Shown here piece after piece: positions 1-11,938 of a stretch of DNA of 64,000 nucleotides (its first letter is position 1; each line of letters starts with the position of its first letter). The DNA comes from Ascaris suum (Eukaryota; Nematoda; Chromadorea; Rhabditida; Ascarididae), in contig CM024191.1 in assembly GCA_013433145.1 (NCBI GenBank), positions 6,526,501 through 6,590,500 on the forward strand, given 5' to 3'. Position numbers and translations under genes: made by a program. The notes under the pieces are model-generated. The model was given only the letters and a program-made list of their open reading frames with translations, did not search any database and was not told the DNA's origin.

Positions 1-2004
1 GGAGGCCGTTGATTTGCACAACAATTAGTACCATCAAAAGAGATGAAAATAGAATTAGCGCTCTATTAGCAAAAAGAGAAAATATTTGCGTCGAAGTCAC
101 CATGCACAAATAAAACTTCCTATCCCATAATTGTTCTATAAAAAGATCCATCATCAAACGACGTCTTCGTCTACAAAAACGAGTGCCGATTTTCGATGTT
201 TAAGGTGCTCTTCTTTCCATCGAGTCAACATGCTTACGCATTTTCGTGTAAAGGCAACAAACTCTGCTTTAATTTCTTTTCATAGACACGAATTCCCCTC
301 TTCAAGTGCATATAATTTGCCGATTTAGCCGCAACATCTACAACAAAACTTCTCAATAAACAGAAAAAAAAAGTAACTGATAACGTGAGCCGCCTTCAGC
401 AATTTGTCGCCGAGGTAAGCATGCACAGCTGTGTAATCAACAACACTTCAGTGAACGCACCTCCATATGGGCCTCAGAAAGGAAGGATATGGGTCTTTTC
501 CGTGTGGAAAGCAAACTGACTACTGACCTAGCCGTAAAACAAGGATCTACGACTGGTAAGAAACTAAAAACCAGGCAATTTTCCAAATTTCTGAAGCGAG
601 CCTCTTATTGAACAAGAACGCGACCAGCCGTCATATATGTTGACGCGTTTTACTTTATCACTACACGGGATTACTTTCTGCTCAATATTCAGGGGCAAAA
701 ATTTCACCTAGGCTATGTCATAGTTCTGGACGTGCCTCAGCACACCTCCATTTTATCTGTGTTTGCCCTTGCAAAGGGCATTGTGGCAATGCCATGTCTG
801 TCTTCATACACATGCATGGGCATGTGTGACTGCATAGTTGTCTATTAGCCTTAACTAGTAAACCACCGACAAAGGAAATGCCATATCTATCTGAACTTCG
901 CAAAATTCGACAATTATAATTTATATTAAGTGGAAACGCAATATACCACTCTTCACTTTAATCCAACAATATCGAAAGAAATAACATATTTGAAGTGCCA
1001 TAGTCACAGATATTTTACGTCGACGATAAACTTTCCGTTTGACACCAACTGGATCATTTAAACGAAATTCTTATCGAAGATTTTCGCACCAATATTGGAA
1101 GCACTTCAAATCTGATAAAATTATTCAGCTAATGGAAGCGATTGGTTAGATAAGCGAGAAAAGAAAAACTCTATCATGCCAATTTCACTGGCGCGCTTTT
1201 ACATCCGCTTCCTTTATAATGTGCCTAAAAGCTTTCAATTTACAGTTTCATCTGGGAGCTGTTTTTTTAATGAACAAAGGCAAACATTTGCTGAATTTTC
1301 TGTATGAGTGCGTTGAATTGCACTTTGTGAAAATAGGGAAGGATTGACTTCCTTTATATTCGAACAACTTCGTTCGAATTTTTTGATTTTCATCTGTTGG
1401 AAATTTCCATAGATAAAGCACAGCTATCATTTCTGCGTTACCTGAGGCGGATTGCAATCAAAACTTCCGAGCAAGTTGTGAAATTTGACTGCCGAAGACT
1501 TCGAAAACTCCCATTTTGGACGCTTTGCATATCTAAGAACCCATCTAATTATTTCGATGAACCTAAGAAGCATAAAATCTCACAAAAGACATCGTTTAAG
1601 TAGGCAATCACTGTAAAGTGTTGCCACGATCCATCTTGACAGCAAAAAAGCCTTGGTGCTGCGTTTCCCTGATTATTTGAAAATGCAATTTCTACCGTTC
1701 TTTTACTGCTTTTGATAATCCGACTTTCTCTAAGCCTCACACAAGCCTCTTAAAGCATTCCCAAGAGCCCGGAATGATATTTTGGCCCCTGTATTTGTAG
1801 GAGGGAATTTCCGAGGTTTCCGAGGAATCCAAGTCCAAAGCATGCCGAAACTATCTCTTCCAATAAAACGTGTGCGAAATTGATGAGAAATAAGAGAGGA
1901 AAATTCGAGGCTCGCAGCCCCTCTGGTAGTTGACAACCAACAAATATTAACTCTGCGAGCTGTCAGTGCAGTTCGTATATATCCAAACGAAACCTGGGAG
2001 GAAA
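1..2004. other. No gene assigned; a few acceptor-bounded open stretches on the minus strand
   Basis: I see no recognisable protein here. Short open stretches follow good acceptors on the minus strand, for example about 389-432 (reads VHAYLGDKLLKAAH after a TTACACAG acceptor) and about 1549-1680 (reads GNAAPRLFCCQDGSWQHF after AATAATCAG). These could be exons of a further minus-strand gene or chance. The stretch 1740-2004 is also open on the minus strand but would be 3' UTR of the unidentified gene at 2005-4127. Confidence 0.3.
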
Positions 2005-4127
2005 TCAAGACGATGCGAGCCGTCGCATGTGAGGAAACACCGGAGGCGAAAGATGATTAACGGCGAGATCTGAGATAGGTCGGGCTGACTGCTGCAAAAT
2101 GTCACCATCAGGTTTTGTTCTGAAATGTAAATGGAGCTGATAAAATCCGATACAACGATTTTCGACTCTTTCACACCGACTAGATTATTTCCATTTGATA
2201 TCTTGACCGACATTCCATTGATTGAATTTCGAAGCTCGTAGAGAAGCTTTCAAACAATTTGCGTCACCGTTGCCAACTTGAAACGGTGTTCTCTTAGAGA
2301 GTAAACTTTTGAGAGTTTCAAGCACACCTGTCAGGTAAGTTCCTTTGCATAGAAAAAGCATACGTCCCCAATGACTGAAATTGGACAGCCAATAGTGAAG
2401 CAAAAAAAAAAAAATTCTCGGCGAGACTGCTTTCCAATTTCTTTTTATGGAAGAATGTTTTTTTTTTTGCGAGCCCCATACAAAGCAGCTGTTTTTTTTT
2501 ATAAGCGGCTAATTGAAATCCTCAAAGTGGCTAGCAATTTCCTTAAGCGAAGAGAGCGCAACTTAATCATAAGATTCTAGTTTCGAGCATTGCGACCTTG
2601 AACTGCACAGAAACACCGTGTCCACGTAAGCACGACTGGATGGATACAAAAGTTCGGCACAACAAAGAACTTGAATGACGATTTGTTTCACCAAATGAAA
2701 ACTGGCCAACGTCCATTTGTAAAATAAGCGATGTCTTATCAAGAGTAAATTTGATGGATAACAATGTGAGGGGAAAAAAACAATATCAAACAAAACGAAG
2801 AAAATAGATGTTATTTAAAAAAAAAGAAAAAAGGCCATGTGAGGATCGCTTGAATATAACCACTGGAGCTCTAAATTTATTTTCGCAGTGCTCGGTGCGC
2901 GGACCGATGTTCAAGATGAGGCTTATAGTCTAAGCAAGGATTACATACCAGTCTCATGTATGTGCCAAATATTGTTTCGGAGTGAACGACTAGAGAAGGA
3001 ATCTATGGTACTTTGGTTCGATCCGATCTGAACGAAACGTCGCAGCAGCTCCAATGAAACTAGCATCGGACGATAAAGCACCGCTGAGTGCAGTAGCGGC
3101 TTCCATTCGGCAACAACATCAGTCGACAATATCCGGCACACCATTATTTCCTGATAACATTAAATTTTGAAATCATGAGAAATCGGTGTCTAGGAGAACT
3201 TGCTAGCCGCGAGAAGCTGCATCGAACGGTGCAGTAATGGTTGGAAGATTTTCATCCTCGGCTTAAACACATAAAATCCTAAATTACCGATCGAAGTTAT
3301 TTTCTTGACTTAATCATCCAGCTAGAAAGTCCGAGCAAGGTTCATAAGAACTGCCTCAGAGAGCGCTTTCTAACAATAAATAACTGCCCGAATTGGCTGT
3401 AAATGAAGCGAGTTATAATGTGAACAATGACACTCCGTTGAATTTTAGTCTTTAGAACCGGAAAGCTTTAATAAAATAATGGCCATGATCCGTTGAAAAC
3501 TGCAATACCTCACCTATCGAATCAAAAAAGCGTCCCCTAGGAACTATGCGACAGATGTTTGTGGCAAAAACTGCAACTCCGACATCACCTAAAAAAGCTG
3601 CAAGCAATTAGAAAATCGTCTCTGCCACACAACTTTGCTATTCCTAAACCATTTTCGATGGCTCTTGCCTCATTTGGTTCTTGACGTGAGGGTAACACTA
3701 ACATCAGAATCTTCCAGAAATCCGAAAACCGGAGAAGAAACCCGAAACTTAAGTGACCTAGCATTTCATACGCATTTGCGAGCTCAACACGATCGTGCTG
3801 CACCCGATTTTGCAACAACATCAAGCTGCATGTCCCCAGACTTCTCATCTAATCTAAGGGTCGAATTTAGACGTCCTAAATCTTTTCGGCAACAACCATT
3901 GCAACTGTCAACAAACATCAAATTTTATCAAATAACCTGACGACCTTATCGGCTAACATTCTCGTAAGTTTCAACTCACATGAAACGAGGCTTCTTTGAC
4001 TGAGAACTCAAAAAAAAAGCATTCAACTCTATGATTAAAAGTCACATAGTTCTTCAAAGCACATACGCGTTGTTGCCTCCCATGAATAATTACGCCTTTC
4101 AGTTTTCGCAAATTTTCCCGGAAATTG
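2005..4127 (-). CDS. Unidentified spliced gene downstream of snx-3 (partial model)
   Basis: I do not recognise this product. Seven phase-compatible exons can be read: 4067-4127, 3980-3999 (20 nt), 3758-3825, 3509-3588, 3200-3261, 3012-3083 and 2005-2119 ending in TGA. Splice sites include GTATGT, GTGAGT and GTATTG donors and CATTTCAG and TTTTTTAG acceptors; the donors of 3758 (GTCACT), 3200 (GTTCTC) and 3012 (GTACCA) are weak. The clearest exon is 3509-3588, with VAVFATNICRIVPRGRFFDS; the one before it reads VQHDRVELANAYEMLG. The C-terminus is serine/proline-rich and ends HMRRLASS. No signal peptide or known motif was seen. The 5' end is missing and should lie between 4127 and the snx-3 stop at 4769, where a strong acceptor occurs at about 4679. 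Same strand and short distance suggest the second gene of an operon. The model may include wrong exons. Confidence 0.35.
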
Positions 4128-4768
4128 CTTCGGAAAAAAGAAACAAATTGATGCAAACTGATCGCACGGATGATCCACTTTACATTGCAACTCAAACGCG
4201 AACAAAAACAACATTCAATATATTAGGTTTTATTCAATATAACGATAAACATCGCACACAAATCACCTTTAATATTGAGGGCGTGCGCATAAAACGTTAA
4301 CACAATAGCAATGCCGCAAACCGAATAATAACTCAGCGATAAAATAATTCGATCTTTCAAAATAACTAAAAAAAAATACTGAAAGGACATATACAATAAT
4401 AAAAGCGCACTCTTGGTTGATTGTTTGTTTTAAAAAAAAAATAATAATAATAATAAATCGAAGCTCAAGACAACAAACTTGTGGGGGATATCGTCGAAAA
4501 AAATAACGGAAATAAGCGATTTGACACGGAGGCTGCGAGCGAAAACGATCGCACAAATGATGTCACATAAAACGTCCAAAGGAAAGAAGGACACAAACTG
4601 CCACCGCATTGACGATCGCATCAAGATGAAGGTCCACACGAGCAGCACGCCCAAGCGATGCAAAACACGACTATGGACAAAGAAGTGAGTTAAGACACGC
4701 CGAAAGCGGGAACAATTTCTGTAAAGAAAAGAAAAAAAGCTCGTAGGCTTGCCAACGTCGGCCATTGG

Positions 4769-7700
4769 TTACGTGTTTCGAATTTTGCCTGGCACATAGT
4801 TCTTGTCTAGGATCGGCTCCTGCAGAAAGATGTGAAGGCAGCGCTCATTCTGCGCCAATGGATGTCCAGCCACCCTGTAAGCACTTCATTAATTAAACAC
4901 GCACAATTAATTAACAGGTAACAGCACCCAACCTGCATGAATGTGCAGTGCGATGACAGAGCAGTCGAGTAACTAAAATGAGTACTACTATGCGGAGCTG
5001 GTGCTGCCAACCGCCCAAACAATTGTAGTGCCTTTTGTGATTGTTCAACCCCCCCCCCCCTTCTTTACCCCATGTTCAAGCATCACCGTTAAACCACTCA
5101 GCCAAATGTTGAAAACCTCGCACATCGCTGAGTCGAGCACATTTATTTTAATGCAGATAAAAGATGCCATCCTGTACCAACCTCTCATAAATACAGCAAA
5201 AACAAGACACTCACTTGTTGACGAAAACCTCGAGGGCTTTTCGCCTCTCTTCAACGAATGCCTCCTCGAATATGCCATCATCGGAGCGAAACGGAAGTTG
5301 TCGTTTCAGTGCCTTCCCGGGCAAACTGGGAACTACAATCTGCAAGTTGTGCTCTGTACTGCATCCAACGACACCATAAAAACGCCAAACCTTTCATACG
5401 TGAAGCCGAGCTGCATACCTGTAATTCCATATCCTTCCCTATCCTTACCTACTAGACCCTTCTCCATATGTTCTCGTCAACCTACAAATGTCATACTGGG
5501 TAAAAAAAATGCTAGAAGACATAATCGAAACGAACATCTTCATCGATCAGTGCTCGCAATGAAACCCGAACAGCGACACCCTCAGGCGAAGGATTAATAA
5601 AAATGAGATTCCATTATTCCATCGTACCAACCAACCGATTTCCATAAGAATGAACATACATGATAATTCCTCCACGTACTAAATTTGTTCGACTATTCTG
5701 TTGCACAAAAGATGACTTCCTATAATTTGATGCATGCAAACCTTTCCAAGTTTACATACCCACAAATCCTTTCAGAGGTAATCGATGAACACAAAAAAAC
5801 CGTAGAGGGGCTCTCGCTATGACTAATGCACGATGAAAAACCAACTATAGTTTCGACGGTTCTGGATTAGGAGTACCAGACAGGCAAGCAGACATATGCA
5901 TACACATGGAGATGCAACGTCTAATACTTGCTATGAAGCTCGCCGTTATGCTCCTTTATTGTTTGGACAGAAGTGACAGAAGATTTGTAAATCACAATCA
6001 AAAGTACTACCCGTCTCAAGAGTCCCTTTCCCGTCAAGGTTAAATAATTCCATCTGTCCACATGAGCTTAGGTGTTCAATTAAACGGTCCTGTGGCAATC
6101 TTCCGTAGCCAAACGAGATGTCCATCCAACATTACTTCAGAAAGCAGCTGCTTTAGTCGCATAGCAACGTTAATATATTCAACAAGTTCACAGCTGAGAA
6201 ACAAAAAACCACTATGCGAACATATTGTTGCACTTCTGTTTTCTATTTTCATAATTTAGCTCTAAAACTTTCCCTTAAAAAAGTGCAAGTATTGGGTGGT
6301 TGCTAGTGACGAGCACATAATGGATTCTAAACCAACTTTGCTGTCCCTTTCGAGTTCTCCGCGTAGCCATTCAAAATCCGAATACCTTCGACGTACACTC
6401 GATTCTTTATGCTTGAAAACGGGAAGATTTGTCTGAAAACTCGTTTACGTATCGGCTATGCAGCCGCATAGATAGAATATAAAAATATCTTCAATATTCG
6501 CCAAAAAATTCAGTGCACTCGTGGAACACGGTAAAAAATATATCGGTTTACGCGCCTGCCTACATCATAATAGGCAATCTATGAGCTGTAAATATTCGAG
6601 AAAACGCATCATGAAGAGGATTTGCTAGAAATTCTCGCGAATTTTGTGAGTATAATATCCCGGAAGTTTCCAACAAAAGCTTTTACGCATCCAAAATCAG
6701 CTGATGGAAAATATTAAGAAGAAAACTCAGCAAAGCACTTCTTCAACCATAAACACACACCATCAGAAAACAACTGCCGGTTCAACTTGATCGTTGCAAC
6801 AATACATAATGTGCTTCAATTTCGCGCTGCCGTTTCCTACTCACTAAAATGAAATAACGAATTCTTGCTCTTATGCGTGACTTCTTTCTACATATAACGA
6901 AGTAAATATTACTATAACGAAATAACGATTCCTTAGAAGTGATACTTCGAATTCCTGCTGCATCTAACTACAAATGAATGCGACGGTCATAGAGTAATAT
7001 TTATATCTGTCTTTCAAATTCCGCATGGTTGACAATCGAAATTAACAATGATGGCAATTTTTGAGTACCGATGAGAGGAGAATCCAAATAGTGGGAGAAC
7101 CTCTATTCCCAACAGTTCGGAAACCGCTGAACTTTTGTATTCAACGCTTCACTTGCAGAATACTACGAAAATGAAAAACGGAGCACTCTGGACGGGCAGG
7201 AAGGAAGAAATAACATTCTCTCGATACTGGCGTTGTGAGTATTTATAGAGAAAAGTGGGAGCTACGTTACCTCAGCACAGATTCTAAAAGAGATATTCTA
7301 ACGGCAGAAAGAGGTATTAAAAAGTTTGCTCTGCGTTGGTAGTAAAGAAGACTCCACGTTTGACTAAGCACCGTTTTATAATCATCAAAGTCTACGAGAA
7401 AGTAAACTTTCCGGCGAAAATAAGCAACATATAAGAGGCAATAAAAAACTTCAAAGACCCCGCACTTTGCGATCTATTTCCGACGTGATAACCCGGAAGA
7501 TCGTGCACTGTGTATAGTCATAAGCTGCAAAAAATGCTAATTTACACCTCTAAAGCGCGTTAAGATGCGCATTTGCATTTCGCTTTGTGTGACCACTTTC
7601 CCATATGAATGCATCAAAAATTTCTTGCAAAAACCTAACAAAAATAAATATCACTTTAACGATTGTTGTGAAATGATCAATAGACGAGAAAAAAAAAAGA

Positions 7701-10700
7701 ATCATTTTTTGGAAGATGATTAATCGAATGTAAGCATTCAAGTAGAGCTCAATGCGACAGCAACGTTTCCTATATTAAAAGGAGAAAAGGCAAAACATAA
7801 AGAGTAAGAACATCAAAATGGATGGGAGTCCAGCACAACCATCGCTTCTAAAAACACCTGCAGGAAACAAACTAAAAAAAAACCTCTATACCATAGGTGT
7901 AGCCAGAACTGGGAACGAGTAGTGTAAAAAACCTGCAGAGTAAACGTGTAGGTAAAGGCCCCACTACCCTTTCCTCACCTCGACACATTCGAAGCCATCG
8001 CGCATACCCTCCCCAACCTATGGTCGCGCGAGCTAAATTTTGCAGCAAATTTTCTGCAAACTTCGCATAAGGATCGAATGATCCTATGGATCTGCAGTAA
8101 TTGCTTGGAGGCCAGTATCTGTACGAGTGCTCTGCTCCACCAGAATCCTCAGGAAGCAAGTCTCCAGATGCTCCATGCTAAATGGCCAAAGATGATTAGG
8201 CAGTGTTTTAAAAATTGAACAAGTCACGAATAAATTACTCTTAGCAACGCCTGAAATACCAAGCGGAAAGTTTTAAGGGAGTCACTCTTCGCTTCCAACA
8301 TGCTACGACCGTATATTAAGCCAACAGTAAAGGTACAATCGCAAAGTAACATGTCCAAACCAATAGTGTTTGAGGTCGTTTCATTGCTCTTCCATTGTTA
8401 AGCTTCCTATCCAATAAGTTATGAGATACAAGGACCAATGTTCATTTTCCTCTTAAAAATAATAAGACATCAACCCACACCTCACTAGGGGTTCGTGGAC
8501 CACCGTATATAAATGTGATATGCGACGAGCATTTCTTCTACCTCAGTTGCCCATCAACGACGTGAAGGTATTTGCACCTCTATAACTGCGAAATATATAT
8601 CACTTCTCTGATGGATGCATGACTGCACATCAGTCCTGCCTCACTGAAGAGAAATCACCTTCGTGATGCAGTACAGAAATACGCTATGATAGAAGTGATT
8701 ATCGAAAATATTACCACTCAACGGGTAAAACTGTGTACCTTGGAAAAAACTTAAGCTAAGAACTATTCAATACTGCCTGCTGTCACATACCGTCGTTTAC
8801 CAAGAAATTAAGTGCACTTGGATGCACATTAATGTGGATAGGAATATAGTCTCATTCGAGGAGCGGCAAGCTTTCTCCCAATAAGCTTCTTCTAAATAAC
8901 CCGGCCTAAATACCTACGATCGTAACAGGCTTCAGGTGTGAAGGACAAACATTTTCCACAAGGCAGGTCTACTATGATGGTACTCATATGTTGAACCAGG
9001 AGTTCTTTTAAAATCACGTGGTGTTGTTGCCTCCTTTAAGTTCAAAACTCTCCCATTGTGCTTCCCTATAACTTCTTGTGAGTTCAACTTTGAAGAAAAC
9101 GGGTACCACTGTTCCAGATTCGGAAAAGTCGGCACTGATCGACTAAAGGCAGGCGGAGAGTGTTTATGACCACAGCATGTACTAGAAAAGACGAAAGATG
9201 CAACGATAGTGAGGAGAATCATAAGAATGTTCGCATTTCTGCACATATATGACAGGAAGATAAAGCAAACTCCTGGGCGTCTCTAGCCGGAAGGCGAAGA
9301 AAATCCGCTTGCAAACGACGCACACCTGCAGCGTTTGATGAAATAAATAATTATCTATAAATTGCTTAGCGCGGAGACCCCATCATTCCCCATGCAAGAA
9401 CAAAACAGTGAGGCTGCAATAATAGCATCACCGCCGATAATGCTCGAAACGAAGAAATCAGAACAGCCTTCGAAAATGGAAATGAAATTCTCTCAGATTA
9501 TATTAGGCACCTGTCGCAGTCAACGGAAACTCTGAATAGGGTACCACAAAGAATTTGAGAAGAAAAGGTCGTGGAAGTGGAAATCGAGATATATAAGCAA
9601 GCGCCGTTCGTAGATTCACCAGTTTATAAAAGGGATGTCACCGTTAAATTTGCAGTAAAAAAATTGCAGACAGAATCGGATAATCGACTGCTAGAATATG
9701 GAAAAGATCACAACGAAAACAGATAGAATTCCGACCAGGCCATCTCACTATGGAATACGAGCTGTCACTCGCAAACTCGCTGAACCGAACAGCAGACACA
9801 GGTAAGCACAATTCATCGCGTTGTTCATCTTCGCATTCCACTTGCTGTGATGACATGATGAACTCGGAATCCGGATATGAGTGAACACCGACTGCCATGA
9901 TTCGAGCTCGATCATGAAGACTATATCCTTTCATGTGAATGCAGAACAGGGTCAAGGATTTTTCCTTTGCCTTAAGCTATTCATCTATGTGATCACTGAA
10001 CTGATGAAATGACAGAGCTTCAACATGCAAATTGATCTTATAGGTCGCTCAAATGCTGCTAAAACAAAAGTTCTGGTTACCTGAAGGTCCCCACAGTATT
10101 TTCTAACCGCAATTTCCACGGAAGTGCTTGAAAAGATGAGACCTCCCAATCTGAGACAGATGCAACAGCGAGGTGAAACTGCTGCAGAAAACTGGAACGG
10201 TTAAGTGGTGGAACAACAAGCACAATCAACTTGTTACATCGCAGTCATTGGTTCATCATAATCAAAAAAAGAAGAAACAAATAGGCTACAAGACTGCGAC
10301 TGCTTGCAAATTATCATGGACTACGAGGTGTTGACCTTGCCAAAGCGCTTACAAAAACTAAATATAAGCAAGCATTGATTCACCGGTTGGATTCGTCGAC
10401 GGAAGAACCACGAGTAGGAACTGAAACAGGGAGTACGGCGGACCATCACCGAAGAGTTGCAGCACGGCGCGCGCTAAGAAAATACTTTCAGAAAAGAAAA
10501 CAGACAGATTGCAGAAATGCCGCCTCCACATGCCACGCAGCACCTTTTGCAGGTCGCATGCACGGTTGAAGAAACTGATTCTACCAGTTAAAGTGAGAAG
10601 TGGACAGAAGTAGAAAGTGGTTAACTGCAGCAGTAATCAAAAGAAAGCAGTAAGGTAGATTTGATAGCCGCCAATTTCGAGAAAATCATACAGCAGCAGC

Positions 10701-11938
10701 GCAAGTTTATGGGCGCCTGATCGACAGCGTCTAATAAAGTCGAAGCCGTCCGACCACTAACTTGACTACCGGGGAAAGTACCTTACGCATCAACGTATTT
10801 GGATCTGGCAGTACCTACTGCCCTCATGCCATGTTTTGCATATTAACGAAAGATTCGGTCTCAGTGAGAGATATCTTAGTCGAAACAAATTCCAACATAT
10901 CTGCTATTTCACATGTGTTTTCCTTCAAGGTGGTCGTTTCTGTCACGAGGAAAAAGTTACAAGAAAGCGAACTCTACTGTTTGATCGTTCACCAGCAGAC
11001 CCGAAATAGTCGAACGCATTGCAGAACGAACGGATGTTCCACCTTTCAAAGAACTTAATTCACTGAAGTGTTTCATTCCTCCAAATTCAGCGTTAACTCC
11101 ATGAGATCAAAAATGCTTTAAACAAGGCTGCAAGTCCTTTAGGACTTTAGGATGTGCCGCTGGAGCACAGGAAAGACCGTGGGCGGGATCCTACGGTGAA
11201 CAGTTGTAGGTGGTACGATGGAAGCACGAAAGACTCTATTCCATACACACAGATACCGAGCAAGTCACAATCCTCGAGTGAGGTTCAAGAAACTAAAACG
11301 CCGACCGTTACTACAGAGCAGCGACCCAAGAGTAATATTTTCTGTTCCCGGACACTGAGATCAAGTAACCAAGTACTAATTGAAAATCACGAACAACACG
11401 AGTTCAACTACGTAACGCTGTGCGGCTGGCACCAGATAAATGATAGGCATCGTGGCTGAGTATGGCAAAAAGAAGAAGGTGGGAATGGAGGTGTATGCGT
11501 AAATGGGCAGTCTCTGCACTCTAACGTAAACAAGCACTAACTGCGCTTGCCAACGATGCTGTATATACCTTTCTAAATCCTATCAAACCTTAATGAGTCG
11601 ATAAATGTCTCAGACGTTTTCAGATAATAAAACAATCTAAATGCTCTTATTCAAGTGCAGACTCCGCAATGACCAATTTCGAGATTCGACCGGAAACGCT
11701 GTAACACACCTACTCGTAGAAAATGATCGAGGCTCGTTGTAAGAAGAGATCCCGATAGAAGAAAGCTGCTTACCCTGAGCCGAATCTCGTAGTCTGTGTA
11801 ACGAGACTTGCCAACGCCATGGGTTATCGGGTTCACCACTTCTATCTCGAGAAAGTTGGCAGGTGGAGCGTACGCCTCATCGAGAGTTTGCCGCTTAGGG
11901 GCAAGGCGCTGAGTTGCGGCAACTCCGCTCCCACTCAT
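4769..11938 (-). CDS. snx-3: Sorting nexin 3 (PX-domain, PI3P-binding retromer cargo adaptor)
   Basis: Four exons: 11774-11938 (ATG), 6337-6432, 5215-5339 and 4769-4874 (TAA). All phases close, giving 163 aa; human SNX3 has 162. The family binds PI3P on early endosomes through its PX domain and acts with retromer in retrieving cargo such as Wntless. The sequence reads APPANFLEIEVVNP in exon 1, RRRYSDFEWLR in exon 2, LPGKALKRQLPFRSDDGIFE in exon 3 and VAGHPLAQNERCLHIFLQ in exon 4. The PI3P-contact residues Arg-Tyr of RRY (71, 72), Lys96 and Arg119 correspond to human R70, Y71, K95 and R118. Start: Met at 11938 opens MSGSGVAATQRL; an in-frame Met lies 16 codons upstream at 11986 and is less like the family. 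Intron 1 is 5.3 kb. Identification is certain from the protein; exact ends of exon 1 less so. Confidence 0.95.
5049..5060. repeat. Poly-C run, 12 bases
   Basis: Twelve C in the last intron of snx-3. Confidence 0.95.
8932..9246 (-). CDS. Possible small secreted protein nested in snx-3 intron 1
   Basis: Single open frame of 104 aa. It starts MCRNANILMILLTIVASFVF, a convincing signal peptide with a short polar start, a hydrophobic core of about 15 residues and a likely cleavage after the SSTCCG region. The mature part is Pro/His/Trp-rich, with NLEQWYPFSSKLNSQEVIGK and one dibasic Lys-Arg near residue 82. No family is recognised; a neuropeptide-like or other secreted product is possible. It lies on the same strand as snx-3, inside its first intron. 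No splice acceptor lies close before the ATG and no AATAAA was found close after the stop, so it may also be a chance ORF. Confidence 0.3.
   Translation of the reverse strand: MCRNANILMILLTIVASFVFSSTCCGHKHSPPAFSRSVPTFPNLEQWYPFSSKLNSQEVIGKHNGRVLNLKEATTPRDFKRTPGSTYEYHHSRPALWKMFVLHT
9412..11460 (+). pseudogene. Broken retroelement-like coding remnant
   Basis: On the plus strand one frame stays open from 9412 to about 9723 except for a TGA at 9556-9558; it then meets a TAG at 9724-9726. The translation is charged and gag-like, e.g. FENGNEILSDYIRHLSQSTE and KKLQTESDNRLLEYGKDHNE. Base composition remains coding-like up to about 11.46 kb with more stops and frame changes, including a Lys/Arg-rich piece near 10375-10569. 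I infer a decayed LTR or BEL/Pao-type element, but no reverse transcriptase, protease or terminal repeat was recognised, so the class is open. Confidence 0.25.

Larger units (their letters stand above)
6433..11773 (-). other. Large first intron of snx-3
   Basis: This 5.3 kb intron runs from a GTAAGC donor to a TTTTCAG acceptor on the minus strand. It holds a possible nested secreted-protein ORF (8932-9246) and a degraded retroelement-like stretch (about 9412-11460), both listed separately. An exon-like piece on the plus strand at about 7158-7230 has a TTGCAG acceptor and GTGAGT donor but no partner exon could be found. The GC-richer block at 7960-8180 looks like a dispersed repeat; a copy-number search would be needed to say so. 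Confidence 0.5.

Noticed and set aside
3000..3040. GGTTCGATCC motif as a tRNA T-loop
   Set aside because: No acceptor stem, D-loop or anticodon arm could be paired around it; no tRNA genes were found in the window.
5001..5597. Longest ORF in the window (plus, 198 aa)
   Set aside because: It runs antisense across exon 3 of snx-3, whose minus-strand translation is plainly a PX domain; the plus frame has no recognisable domain and reads through a 12-C run.
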